From Strigamia acuminata (lineage: Eukaryota > Arthropoda > Chilopoda > Geophilomorpha > Linotaeniidae): DNA of 64,000 nucleotides. Positions within the stretch are counted from its first letter, which is position 1, and every line of letters starts with the position of its first letter. The translations under genes and the position numbers were made by a program. The notes below the pieces were generated by a model. That model ran no database searches. It saw nothing but the letters and a program-made list of their open reading frames with translations, and was not told where the DNA came from. The stretch lies in assembly GCA_949358305.1 (NCBI GenBank), contig OX442314.1:20639060-20703059 (forward strand), given 5' to 3'. This document shows positions 41,859 to 54,363 of this stretch, in pieces.

Positions 41859-42062
41859 GGTGCATTTTTCGCTCCAAAGGTAACCTAGACAAAACCAATT
41901 CTACGACTATTTCCTGTGGAGCGCTTCGTTTCAGCTCCTGCGCATCAAAAACATCTATTGGCGGCTGATTTAGCCTGCATTCAGTCGCAGTGAGCATGCG
42001 CACAGAATTGAAAGCGCAAAACATGTTCTTCTGCAATTTTAAACTGACTTTTCGAATGCAGC
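41859..42062 (+). mobile_element. TA-flanked terminal-inverted-repeat MITE, copy 2
   Basis: The right end is clear: GACTTTTCGAATGCAGC followed by TA at 42063-42064, the reverse complement of GCTGCATTCGAAAAGTC. The core GGCGGCTGATTTAGCCT and TTCAGTCGCAGTGAGCATGC lies at about 41961-42000. The left end is less certain; TA at 41857-41858 followed by GGTGCATTTTTCG is the best match. The stretch between left end and core is longer than in copies 1 and 3, so this copy may contain an insertion or be a subfamily. Confidence 0.65.
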
Positions 42063-45000
42063 TACTGTTTCAAACCATTCCGTTTGACATTTATACAATT
42101 GCAGCGTCATTTTTAAGCACTAACTGACTCAACCACGAATAAGCCTGCCTGCTTAAACTATATTGCAACAATAAAATCTAAGCCTGCTCTTTAAGTTTGA
42201 ACAATATTGCCCCATAAAAGCCCATTTACTTCCCACTGCAGCTTAGAATACATAAAATAGCGTCCTTTCACCCCAAAAAATCCAATGTACCAAAATTGTA
42301 AAATAAGCAACTATAAATCAATCAATATGGGCGGCTCCAATTCCTTCCCCGCTATGCCAGGAACAAATCATACCGCTATATTGCTCATCCGATCATTCCA
42401 GCCTTAGGGAAGCGCTGCACAGTGGTATGCAGTCATTTCATGTTAACATCAGGTCACCAAAAGATGAGACAGACACTCAGAGTATTACACGGATGCTTCA
42501 CAAAAATCTAATCTGCTTATTAGGGCCCCTATGAGAAGGGGAAAATGGAGGAGATTGGAGCCAAGGGGAAGGGGGAGAAAGAGAAATCTCCTAATGAACC
42601 CCCTCTCTGCCAATAACCGAGGATTTTAATCAGAACGATACACGACTGGGAATAAATGAGACAAGACTCACATATCCTACATCAACACTAATCAACTTCC
42701 AGTTGCTTGCAATTGCTTCTCCACTTTTGATTGTATCAAGCAATGAAAATCCTTAAGGCGGCTTCACGTTCCTTCAAAAACGACAACATTTCATCCAGGT
42801 AATACGTGTGCTCTGCTCTCGACTCAAAATACAAGGCCAACACATTTTCTTTTAAGAGTCGAGCGAGAATTTGCAAAAGAACAAGCTGCCAGCTTAAAAG
42901 TAAGCTTGTTAGGACAAGTAAGCCATTAGGTTTCTACAGTTAAGGAAGCTGCTTTTGGGTTCAACTTAATTAAACAAAATTAAATGTAGTTATAAACAAG
43001 AAATGTGTTGCCCGAAGTCATTCTAAATGGGTTCGTATTAAAATCCATCACATTTTATTTTTGTTTTGTTTTGAGTTGTTGTTTTTGTGCTGTATTATTA
43101 TTAGTTGAAGATATAAAAAGCGAACAAATTGGTTTCGCAATGTAATGGCTAAGGGATTACTTCTCCTGGCTCCAAACAAGAGATGAGGGCTTAAAACCAG
43201 CCGAGCAAAGCGAAATAAAACTGGATCTACATGTTGGTTTTTAACACAGGTACATCACTCCTTCACTCGAAAATTAACAAGGGGAAAGTTGACCCTACGT
43301 GTAGGTAGAAGTTTTTTTCGGTTTAAACAAAACTTTAATTTTACGAGCTGAAACAAAAACCGTCTAAGACGATATCCAATAAACGACGAAGGAATAAAAA
43401 ACCTGCCACGTGCAGAAGAAACACGGATTAATTTACCTTCTGCTGTTTTCTATTTTTGAAAGCAACTAAGACCCTGTTAGTGCTAAGACTGGTGCTTTTG
43501 TTTACTCAATTTCGCAAAACCATTACAAAAAAATTATCTCTTATTAAACACAATGTAAAAAAAAATTATAATTGCAAAGCAATTACTATTTTTAAGCTTA
43601 AAAAAAATATACAAAAAAAAACTTCCAATTTTGTGCGTATTTGTTTCGTATACATTCGCTCTAATTTTCCGCATTGGGGTAAAACGCATCAATCATCGCC
43701 ATGTTTATTTTAAGAATCTTTAATTACTCGCCAAAAATTCTTCAAACTCATTCATTGCTTTATTTTTTACCAAACTTTTTCGAAAACACCCCAGATGGGG
43801 GAATAAAAAGATGGGGGAGAAGTTAACAGGAAAAATTATGTATAGAGGAAGGAAAAGACACATTAATTCAGCAGAGCAAGGATGCATATAAAAAAAAGCG
43901 GGAATCATCACTTGGACACGATTGCACAGCCCTCAGAAGCCTATTATGGCAAAAAGCAAGCCATTGGGATCAAATTATCAGACCATACAAGAGATGATCT
44001 GAGCAGATATAAAATCAGAAGGGGAAAGGAAAAGGAAGAAGCCCTCCAACATCACCACAATAAGCCATTGACAAACTGCCTGCTAGCTCTCCCATTGCTG
44101 AATTGAAGCAATGGAGCGAAGCTCTCAGCAAACCAACAGCTCCGCTAACTGATTTAGAACCTTTCATTCACTCAAGGCCCTATGGCTCTATAGATTCAGT
44201 GGACTGTGAAGAAAAACACACAAACAAACAAAATGGCAAAGTCCAAATGCACAACTTTAAGTGGCTATAGCTACAACTCAAAAGTTTTCAGTTTTCACAC
44301 AGGGGAGCAAACTCGGAGCTGAGCCTTTTGTAGTTTTAAAAGAATTATTCATGTCATCCGCATAAATACGGAGTTTGAAAAATAAAGCAGCCAAATGTTA
44401 TCAAGAGAATGGTCCAGCTCAACACTTTGCTGCCATTTGTATATTTCACGTCGCCTCTTTGTATCTTACAAGCACATTGTCATGCATTTATTCAGCAGCC
44501 ATGCAAAAGTTATCCTCCTATCTCATTTCCTTATTATTATGGATAGAATTCTCAAACACACAAGTGGGTTCAACTTAAGCCCAGCCCCATTTTCATTTCA
44601 TGCGTGGACCAGTGCCAAATGAAATAAGGCAATGAAATAATGCAGCAAACAGGAAAAGAACCTCGCCAAATAATAAGATCCCTAAAACCTTTGATGAAAA
44701 CATTAAGATATGATGATGAGAAACTGCAATTCCCCCATGGTGTGGCAAATAAACATAAAACCAGATGCCTGAAGACGCACTAATTCCATTTCCTCAATTC
44801 ATGCGACAAAACAAACATGGCAAAATGAAAAACTAAGAAAAGAAAAAGAAACAAAAAAAGAAAAACAATAAAAAAAAGAAAGAAAGAAACAAGTCGAATA
44901 AAAAAAAATTTCTCTCGGGAAAAGAAAACAGGCCCAATGTGTGTAATGTGTATATATACATTCCTAAAAAATTTCACTTTGTCTTTTCTCAAAAATTCGA

Positions 45001-48000
45001 TCTTGTGGAAATATTACTCTTCAGTGGAGCATCAAACCACCCTAGTCGCCACGTTCCACATCTGACTGAACTTATTGATCTGTTACACACACACATTCTC
45101 ATAGTATAACCCCTACTACAGAGCAGGAACCAACACTACAGGGTGAATGACTGTGAATAATTAATACACATTCACTACAGCACAAACTAATGTTCCTACA
45201 ATAAAAGCCTTGTATTTCACTGTTGCAAGCTGCATTAATCACCAAGGAACTCTACCGATGATATGTATGGAAATTTGATTGCCAACTCAATTGTCACGGG
45301 CAGTATGGCGTCATACGGCATAAATTTCAGCTCCCTTCTTCCCAATTCACAGTGAAATTAAGTTTCCTGTCAATTTTTATTCGTTGCCTTCCTTCCCACT
45401 TACAATGTGGTCGTTTAGATATTTTGTCAAGAAAATTTCGTTTCATTTTGTTGAAAAAAAACAACAAATGTACGTCCAATTTTCTGCTCATTGGCATTTC
45501 CAGCTTAAGGTTAAGTTAAGCTTTTCTTCATTTCGGCAAGAGCACTTATATTTGCGGCAACCCCCAACTGTTCGCGGCTTAATACCATCTGCAAACACCA
45601 GGCAGCATACAAGTTGCTTCTGATATACCTTCACTGAGCATGCTCAGTTGCATTATCACCAGGAGTATCTGGCAAGGATTACTGGAGAAATTACTAATAG
45701 ATTTAGATGATATGGGACTAATGTCCACACATCAAGCAACCGCAGTGATTTAGGTTCAAGTATGTAAGACCTAAATTAAAATTCAGCTGTAGTATTTTTT
45801 TAAAAAAAAGTTATTGAATTTTTCTATATAAATCTTGACAAATATAAAATAATAAAAACATAAAGAAATAAAAAATCTCACTCACTTGCCCCCTAACTCA
45901 TCTAACCATGCTCAAGTACTCGACCAGAAGGCACGGACCAACGAGTCCCTGGTCACTCGGCTACACTTGCCACTTCACTTTCAACTCTTCACCAACCATC
46001 ACCACAATCTTCCAGCTAACACCCAACACCACACTTTCTCCCTCCCAGTCCCTCCCCAACCGCTCTTTCACGCCCACTTCAGCCACCAGGCTGCAGCTCT
46101 ACTACCTCAACTCGCTTTCCAACCAACGGCCGTTATTTGCCAAGTCTCCACGAAAACATCCAACCAAGTCAACTTGGCCAACCTTTAAGACCCCACATGA
46201 GCCATAAGGTGCAACTCTTTATGGCCAACCAGGTCCGATATCACTTTCTTACTCTTTAGTCCAGCTGCAAACCAACTGAATCAGCAACTCTATATGATTT
46301 GTCGCTTTATTCCCACAAACGGCATTAAACCAATAGAAACTACTGACAATTTACAATGTCTCCTTTAATTTACGGCCTCTATATCATCGCAACTATTGCT
46401 ACAGTTTGCGCACAAAAAGGTGAAAATCGCAACACTTGAACTGAGTGGATTTTAAAACAAAGCCCAAAAGAGAATTGGCTGCACATTCCTATGGGACTTA
46501 GTTATCACAAATCCTGAACCAATCCCAAGATTTACTACGCACGAAAGATAGAGAGAAAGAGAGGAGAGATTTAGACTCTGGGTGAATAGAGGGGCCGAGA
46601 AACAAAATACAAATAAAGATGTCCAAAGGGAATATAGTATAAAAGAAATATAAAGAGGAAAAAAATTGTGAAAAATTTAGGCTATTTGCAGACAAATCCC
46701 TTGGAAAGCTGACATTTTATCCTATTTCAGGGAATTAAACATCGATTTTTGAGCCAAACTTTTTCTCCTTGCCTTTTTCCATATGATATGAATGTTTTAT
46801 GTTAAATACAAAAAAGAAAATAAAATAAAAATAGAAAAATAAAAAAAAATTAGAAACAAATTACTCTCGACTCGAAGAAAATAAGCTATCATATATATTT
46901 TTTCCCCGAAGAAAGTAAAAAAAAAACTAAGGATTTTCTTTAGTATTTCAACTCAAGTAAAAAAATGTAAAGTGGCTAAAAAAATATTCTTTAAATATTT
47001 ATGACAAAAAGTTCGCATGAACGATAAGTCTGTTAAATTAATAACTCGCAATAATGGACTTTGTCGAAATCGCCTGGATTTTTGAGCAAATGGTGATATA
47101 AAATAGTAATGAGAAATAAGCAGCCACACGGTTTGAGGTAAAACATACAACTACATTTCTATAAATATTTTTACAAATATGTAAATCAGTTCCCCTCCCT
47201 CAAGTAACCACATAGACTTAACCCTTTTTAACATAGTGGGTCACTGAGTTGTGACCCTAGTGACCAAACATATTGTCACCTCCAAAACCCTTTTCAAGCG
47301 CCAGTTTAAACAAAGGCTAAAACTCCTAAAAAAAATTTTGAAAAATGGAAAATCGCTTTAAATATTTAAAATACATGTGAAACCTTTTTGCAAACATCAG
47401 CAATTTAGTTTTTACATACAAATCACACCCTAGTGATAATTTTTCTATTAAAACATTTCTCCCAAAAATATATTAATTTTACCACCCATTGAAAATTCCA
47501 AAGGAAATTCAAATGTGAGCATTTAAAGACGTCTTTAATTGTCACAATTCTATTAAATTAATGTGAGTGTATATATATACAATGCTGTCATAATATTACC
47601 ATAAAAAACTCAACACCAAATTCATGCACATATTTATACTGTAACACAGCCAAATAGAACAATCTTGACTGATTGACTCAAAATTGTCCAATTTGGCACA
47701 GTCGCAAAATGTAAATAATTTTTTTTTAAAATTTTGAATGGCATGTGAAAGAATTGCAATGGTTCATGGAAGAAGCTGAAGTCGGCTTAAGCCTGTCGTT
47801 GCCATAATTGGTATAGTGCCAAACAAAACATCACATGATACAGTATTGTTAACCAATCCTAAAGCCCCACAGTCAATTCTACAAAGACCACAAGTACCGC
47901 AAAATATTATATTCTCCATTTTCACTAGGCACATTCAATAAAGCCGTATTACGAAATTTAACACGAGAATCTCGCGCAAAATCTTATTTTGACTCTCGTG

Positions 48001-50132
48001 GCACGACAAAAATAGCACGACTTAAAGTCCGACAATCTCGTATTAATATTACATTACAATTTTTCAAAATGGCTGCCAATGACACCGCTGAAATGACGTC
48101 ATTTAGTGTCAAAAGTTAAATTCTTGTTGGAATTGATGTTATTAATTAATGCATACGTTACTGATTAGCGGCTAGTACTGATTGCAGCTAGTACTGTACT
48201 ATTAATAAGCAGCAAAATAGAACATTTGCCTCAATTTCAACAATTCAAAAAATTATTTGACAAAAATGAAGTGTGCACTTCATCTTTCCCTCAAGTAATA
48301 TCATTAGAGCAACTTTTCAATGCCATACTTATAGCCCAAGCCCATCACACTTGAGTCGCCAGAACAGTTTGGGACAGCTGTCACTTACACTTACCCTTCT
48401 CTGTTTAGCTACCACTTCTTGCACATTTCCAGATGCAACCGACTGCCCTATACCAAATCAATCCGCATTTGAACACACCATCAACACACAATTAAAACCT
48501 TCAACAATCATCAACTCACTCGACATATATTATCACAAACTACATTAACTCCGACAAACGTAAAACTCGACGTCGTGCGAACAGCTTTTGTCATATTGCA
48601 TTCCAGTCTTGTTGATGGTTGTCGCTTATTCAGAATATGACCTAATTGCAATAGTAAAGTTGAAAGCTCCATAGACGCAGGTATGTTGCTGTCCATGTGT
48701 AAATTATAAATAAAAAAATAAAAATAAAAAAACCCTTTTTACACGCCGAAAACAGTTAATAGTTCACCCAATCTTCACTTTCGTCTCCGTAAACGCTTAA
48801 AACCAATGTCTTGCAGTGAAAAATCAATTCAAATTGTCTTTTAGCTAAGACTTATGCATTTCATAAAGCTTTACTTGCAAACCATGACATAAACTACGCC
48901 TATATATCTATTTTTCGACTTTTGCTATGCGTCAACCCTAACCTCAGTCTCTATTTTACTGACTAGACTTTAGAGAGAAAGGAAAGAGAAAAAAAATCGC
49001 TATGCATCCATTAATCCTTTCTCCACCTCTCCTGCACCTCCATCAACTCCTCCAGATGGTAAAAAGGGCACATAAAATTCACCAATAACTTTCAATCACC
49101 CCTTGGGTGAATGCAGCAAACTTTTGTCAATTCCGACAGTCTACAAACATTTGATCCTATCTATTTTTCTTTGCTATCATCTACCTGGTCAAACATTCTA
49201 AAACCTCACAAGCCAGTATGTTGATATATACACACTGTATATAAAATCCCATCATTCTTATTTCCCCTCCCATCTCCTAGAAAATTTCTACTTCTCAGCA
49301 CAAAGAGAGACAATTTCACAACCCACTTTTATATATCCGTCTCCCCCTTTTCTGCAAGAAGAAAAAAGCATAAATCCTTCGCAAAAAGAGAGGGGGAAGA
49401 GGAAACTCTATTTCCTTAGATACATGAAAACCACGTCTCGTGCACTTGAATCTCCTTTCACTCTGAAAAGTGCTTTTTCTCTTCAAAAAAAAAAAGCATA
49501 GTCAAAAAGACATCCTCAACTAAAATCTCTTCAGGAAGTGCAACTGTGCACAAACATGACAAAAACATATCCTAATGTCCACATGGGTGGTTCCTGTTCT
49601 TTAAAAAATGGATTTTAAAGTTATGAAAGAAACGAGCGAATTGAATTTATAATTAAAAATTTAAAACTATTCCAAAATCTGCTCGCAATTTATGAGAATA
49701 CACAGCGCAAACGTTTGTGTAAACAAGTGGCAGTCATTCTCTTTAATCACTTGCCACATATTGCAGACACGACCGTCTTAAAAGACTTGTAAACATCTTG
49801 TAGACATCTTGTAAATAGAAAGTAAACATGTGTCAAATTTAAGCTAACATGTTACGGCGTAAACGTTCAGTGTATTTTCATCCATCAAAATGTCATATCA
49901 CAGTAATTCCCTTATTAATTTCATGCCAACTATTTATCAATGAATATTCACCCTGACAATCTGCAGTTGAAAATTCTGCCATTTTATTTATTTATTCCAA
50001 TAAACTGCACAGTGCCGCAGAGCTTTTGCATCACATGGTGTCAATGAATCAATGCAAATCCGGATCGTATCGAGCCTATCTGTCACATTTCTGGATTACA
50101 AACTATTGCATCCTATGCACACAACCATTCTC

Positions 50133-50297
50133 GACACATTCGAAAAGTAATTTAGACTAAACAGCGTTTCATACAACATATTTAAACTGCTTTTTAAACT
50201 TCAAAAATAGCGGCCGATTTAATTTGATTTCAGTCGCAGTGGGCATGCGCAAAATTCAAAACTAGTTTAACTGCAAATTATACGTGACTTATAGTAC
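50133..50297 (+). mobile_element. TA-flanked terminal-inverted-repeat MITE, copy 3
   Basis: The left end reads GACACATTCGAAAAGTAA, then TTTAGACTAAACAGC as in copy 1. The core at about 50199-50253 includes CTTCAAAAATAGCGGCCGAT, TTTCAGTCGCAGTGGGCATG and GCGCAAAATTC. The right end is about GTGACTTATAGTAC. The flanking TA dinucleotides are not intact (TC and TT), so this copy is probably old. Same orientation as copies 1 and 2; no coding frame. Confidence 0.65.
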
Positions 50298-53200
50298 TTA
50301 GAAGTTCATCTGTTCCCAGTAAACAGAAACACAAAGAGTGAAAAGTAAAATCAAACTCAGGAAACCGGAACTGTGCGACTAGACCAACACAACCGTGTCA
50401 AATGTCATCACGCACGGCCACTCAAATACTTGTTAAAAAGACAGACATTTATTTTCACTTAAACTTGATTCCCCATTCCCCCAACAAACATTTAATAATT
50501 CAACCCCAAAACCCATTCGCACATCACTCTGTCGCAATCAGTGGTGGCCATTTTGTCTTCACGCTAAAAGCAACTCAACTCAAATTCAAAGAGCTTTGCC
50601 AGTGTGCTAGCAGTCCAGCGAAATACAAGTTGACCAAACATAGGTCGATGATTCCACATCTAGCACTTGGCACTCAGTCCACTTGATTTATTAATGCTGC
50701 ACAACACAACCAATCTAATCACAACCCCCGTGTTAAGTGCCTCTTACCAAACTGCTTTCTCCACTGTTCTTTTTCTTCGTCTCCCTCTTTTCTCAATTGT
50801 CTCGCTCTACCCCTTCGTGCCCAGTGAACCAACTCCCGAATATCAATTAGTGAAGCAGCTGATAAATTAACACTTCTGACATCGATTACGCTGCAAAGAT
50901 CAGCGCAATGGTGTTGTCATTTTGCAAATTGACCTACAACATCCGCTTTGTTTACAAATTAATTTCATTCCATCACAAAACTTACAATTGCAATTGCAGA
51001 ATTGCCTCATTCGCATTTCCAACAATTCAAACGCAAATTTGATTACACGACGGTGGAATAAACGCAATAAATGTCGAGTATTTTGTGTGTCAACTAAGAA
51101 TACTTAAATTCTTACATCGCTCAACTTAACACCCCAAGGTTTGACCAGGATTGGTATAACAGTTCACAGCTTCACACTCTGCTCCTACTTTAACATAAAA
51201 CAGAAAGCAATAACTTCTTTTATTACAGGAATAAAAAAAAGAGATAGAAAAATTCTGTAAATTTTCTGAATCTGTAACAATAATTTTACTAGCAAAAATC
51301 TTATCAAAAAACATTGAAGGCAGATAAATTTTAAAACACAAAAAGAAAAAAAAATAGTGATTGAAGATAAAAACTGCACCACATGTTCCACACACGAGAT
51401 GATAAATCAGTTAATTATCCAATTGAATAATGATACTAGAGAAAAGATAACACAACATGCCACATTCATTTTCTTATCACACTACGGTCAAATACTCAAA
51501 TTGGCACACTTCTAAACCGTGCAATAAACTGCTCAAAAATTCAATTTAAATTTTTAAAAACGCCATTTTTCGAGTCCTCGTTAAGTCGTTAACCATTTCC
51601 ATTTTAAAAAAAAATTACCGTGCCTCGGTTTTCCAATTTCAAGTTCTAAAACTAAATTCACATCAAAAAAGAGCAAACAAATTTCATGGCAATAAAAAAG
51701 CACCCACTTCCGAGTTAAAATGTATATACAAAAAAAAAACTAGATATGCGAATTACAATGAGATACAACCTTGGTATAACTTATTCGACGAAAGAAAAAA
51801 AGTATATCGAGCATGCGCAGCATTATGCAACAAGCATTGTGTATTTATTACATGATGGAATTTTTTAAATGGATTTTCACTCGGTATTATCAAAAAATAA
51901 AAAAAATTTGAATTGCTCGAATCAGTATTCATTTCTCACACAATTGCCGAGCAAATGATCGTGAAGGGAGGCTGAGAGAAGCAATACACGAGTGTGATAA
52001 GTTAAAGCGAACTAAGCAAAAAAAAAATGAAAGAGAAAAAAATGTCGTTCTTGACATGAATTCAAGCAGAAAGAATGCACACATTTTTACTTGAAAATAA
52101 AGATAAAACGATGAAAAAAAAAATCTAATTACCCCTTCCCTCCTCTCTTTTCTAACATCAAATTAAAATTCTCCACATATATATTTGCATCAAACTAAAG
52201 TGATAATACTGAATCATTGCGTGATAAAAATATCATAAATTCTAGACTTGGGATATTAAAAAAGTGTTCGACAACCAAACATTACATTTTAAATGTCTCT
52301 TCAAACAACTGCCGCATCATTAACTCTTCAATTACATTGATAATCGCCCGTAACCAATTCCAAAATAAAATCCAAAAAAAAAAAATTATTTTCCCAACAA
52401 CCCCATTACTTAATACAACAAAAAACCTAAACAACCCCCATAAGTTAATACAAAAACCTTTCGATCCACTTTAGCAACCGTCCAAGCACATAACCCAAAC
52501 ATTGGAAAGAAAAATCAAAATCCTCTTCATTTTTTCTCCTTTTACCTTCCCCCGAACACAAATTTGCAATACACTGAATGCACTTTGCTCGGGCTTCAAC
52601 CGTACTGTTCTGTCAAGTAATGGATTCCCTCCCACATAGAAGACAAATCACCCAAGCATGGACAAGCTGTGCACTTGAACCCCGCACTGCCTCTTCCTCT
52701 TCCTCTTTTCCTTCTCCTTCGTCTTCGCTTCCCCACCCCAGCTACCCACGCGCACGTACGTGTCTCTGCAGCCCCCACCTCCCCACCTCCCGAGAAAAAA
52801 ACGCTCCACTGCATGCTCACATGTGAAGGTTTGAGTCTGGTGAATCTCCTGCACCACGTGCTCAAGAAAACTCTTCTCCCACAATTCACCAGACCAATTG
52901 TGCGCACCCTCCATTCACCGCACCACCTTCACCCTCTACCCCATCAGTTCTTTTCCTAAAAATCCCCCATATCTATCAACAGGGAATTACATCCGATGTC
53001 TTTTCATCTCAACCCAACCTATCTTCCGTCCTCTGCTACAAATGTTCCACACCATGCACTTGGAATAAAAATATACGTCGAGATCCATCAATGGCGCCAG
53101 CAGCCTTCGATTTATAATGGAAAAATTATAATAAAATATACATTATCGATGTGTAGTCATTGTATTGTGGACTACTTTCACGGTCAGCGTCATGCCGTGC

Positions 53201-53709
53201 TGTACTGATTAACGAATCGTGAAATATTAATGGTAAATCCAATTTGTGTAACACAAATTTAGCTTGATTTTACAGTAATTAATTCTTCCCAATTCCGACA
53301 ATGTTTTAATATTCAAACTTGACCTTAAGGTAAAGCCGATTCTGCATGATTATTAATGAATATTAAAACCATTGGGAATAAACACAATTTTGAACTCTCT
53401 TTATTTGAATACATAGAAAATCCGCAAAAGTTTTTTTTTTAAAAAAAAATGTTTTTACGGTGCTTTAATTTCACTTTAACAACTCTTCCGACATCATTTC
53501 AAATGTCAATAAGTTTGATCTTTTGCCTTTTCCAATTCCCCTCTCATTTGCTGTTCCTAGCACTCTTTCCCCTTGACAGCTCACCAAATGAGATTATTGA
53601 GAAACCTGCAGAATGAAAGGTACCCCAATCAAAACGCTCTTCTGCTTCATACTTTCCCAGCTTAAATATGCTGAAAAAAAGTTGAAAACTTTGCAAATAT
53701 AATATTGAG

Positions 53710-53712
<3 letters not shown>

Positions 53713-53740
<28 letters not shown>
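53713..53740. repeat. Poly-A run of 28 bases
   Basis: This is the longest uninterrupted homopolymer run I noticed, about 450 bases downstream of the start-codon exon in transcript order, where it is poly-T. No retroposon body is recognisable next to it. Confidence 0.93.
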
Positions 53741-54191
53741 CGATATACCGAATCTACCATTTTAAACCTTTATAAAACTTTTACGTATTCAACGAAAAAC
53801 TGACTGACAGGCAGATACCCACCGTCATTTTCCTTTTGACTATCATAGAAAAATTCCCACTTCCACTTTCTTTTATTCATGTGTCAGCAAAGCCCATTTA
53901 AATGAGAGAAGAAAACGAAAAAAGGAAGGAAGGGGGGAAAACGTCACTTGAGTTGATAATCAAAACCAGAAACTTCCAACTTGAAATGAAATTAATTCTG
54001 ACATTTGCACAAAAAAAAGCTTATCTTGTTAGCGTACCCGTAAAAACTCAATAATGTCCTACATTTAACCCTGTTTTCTTGCAGCAAACTCGACAAACTT
54101 TAAAAAAATGTTTTAAGATTCATGCAGTCCCTCTTTCCCCACATGTTTATACAATTGTGCTAAATTTAATTTGTTGATAAAATATTCCTAC

Positions 54192-54363
54192 CTTTGCTCT
54201 GTCCCGTTACTTTATCGCGAAGTACATTGATTTGGTAGACGTCTCCATACTCCTCAAACATCTTCCTTAAATCACTTTCGTCCATGGTTCGCGGAATTTG
54301 GCCCACGAACATCTTAATAGCATCCGGATCCGGTTGATCAGGTTTGATAGGTTGGGAATTCAT
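54192..54363 (-). CDS. CELF/Bruno-family RNA-binding protein, start-codon exon (N-terminal part of RRM1)
   Basis: This exon encodes residues 1-57 plus the first base of codon 58. It begins [20 protein letters not shown] and continues through GQIPR to [19 protein letters not shown] at about residues 18-23 is the RNP2 strand of RRM1, and the [17 protein letters not shown] run is diagnostic of CELF1/2/Bruno proteins. These proteins bind GU/UGU-rich RNA and control splicing, translation and mRNA decay in nucleus and cytoplasm. The donor is AAAG|GTAGG at 54191/54192. A strong acceptor (TTTGTTGCAG) lies only four bases 5' of the ATG, so the exon is really 54192-54367, with AACC as leader or as part of an upstream coding frame. 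The Met was chosen because it aligns with the shorter start used in vertebrate CELF1/2. The vertebrate loop reading roughly RDRSQNPPQSKG is shortened here to [10 protein letters not shown]. Identity is very secure; orthology to CELF1/2 rather than CELF3-6 is from the sequence; the true N-terminus is uncertain. Confidence 0.95.

Larger units (their letters stand above)
17677..54191 (-). other. CELF giant intron of about 36.5 kb inside RRM1
   Basis: This intron interrupts RRM1 exactly between codon positions 1 and 2 of the Gly in the RNP1 octamer. Named contents are a (GTTGC)7 microsatellite (25626-25660), an (AAC)6 run (27406-27423), a mariner-like foldback element (30474-30683), a small foldback element (31416-31538), a 14-bp tandem repeat (33021-33071), a 12-bp duplication (34791-34814), a 22-bp perfect palindrome (37037-37058), two copies of the TA-flanked inverted-repeat family (41859-42062, 50133-50297) and a 28-base poly-A run (53713-53740). 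Several stretches are locally more C-rich on the plus strand, notably 45880-46220 and 52570-52960. I see no nested gene on either strand. Alternative exons or enhancers may exist but cannot be identified from one sequence. Confidence 0.85.

Noticed and set aside
43140-43210. Second tRNA-like stretch (TGGCTAAGGGATTAC, later GGCTTAAAACCAGCC).
   Set aside because: The B-box does not match the consensus and no cloverleaf could be drawn.
52596-52959. Overlapping frames of 82-103 codons on both strands.
   Set aside because: The arginine/proline/serine-rich translations reflect the local C/T-rich composition, not a gene; frames are open on both strands at once.
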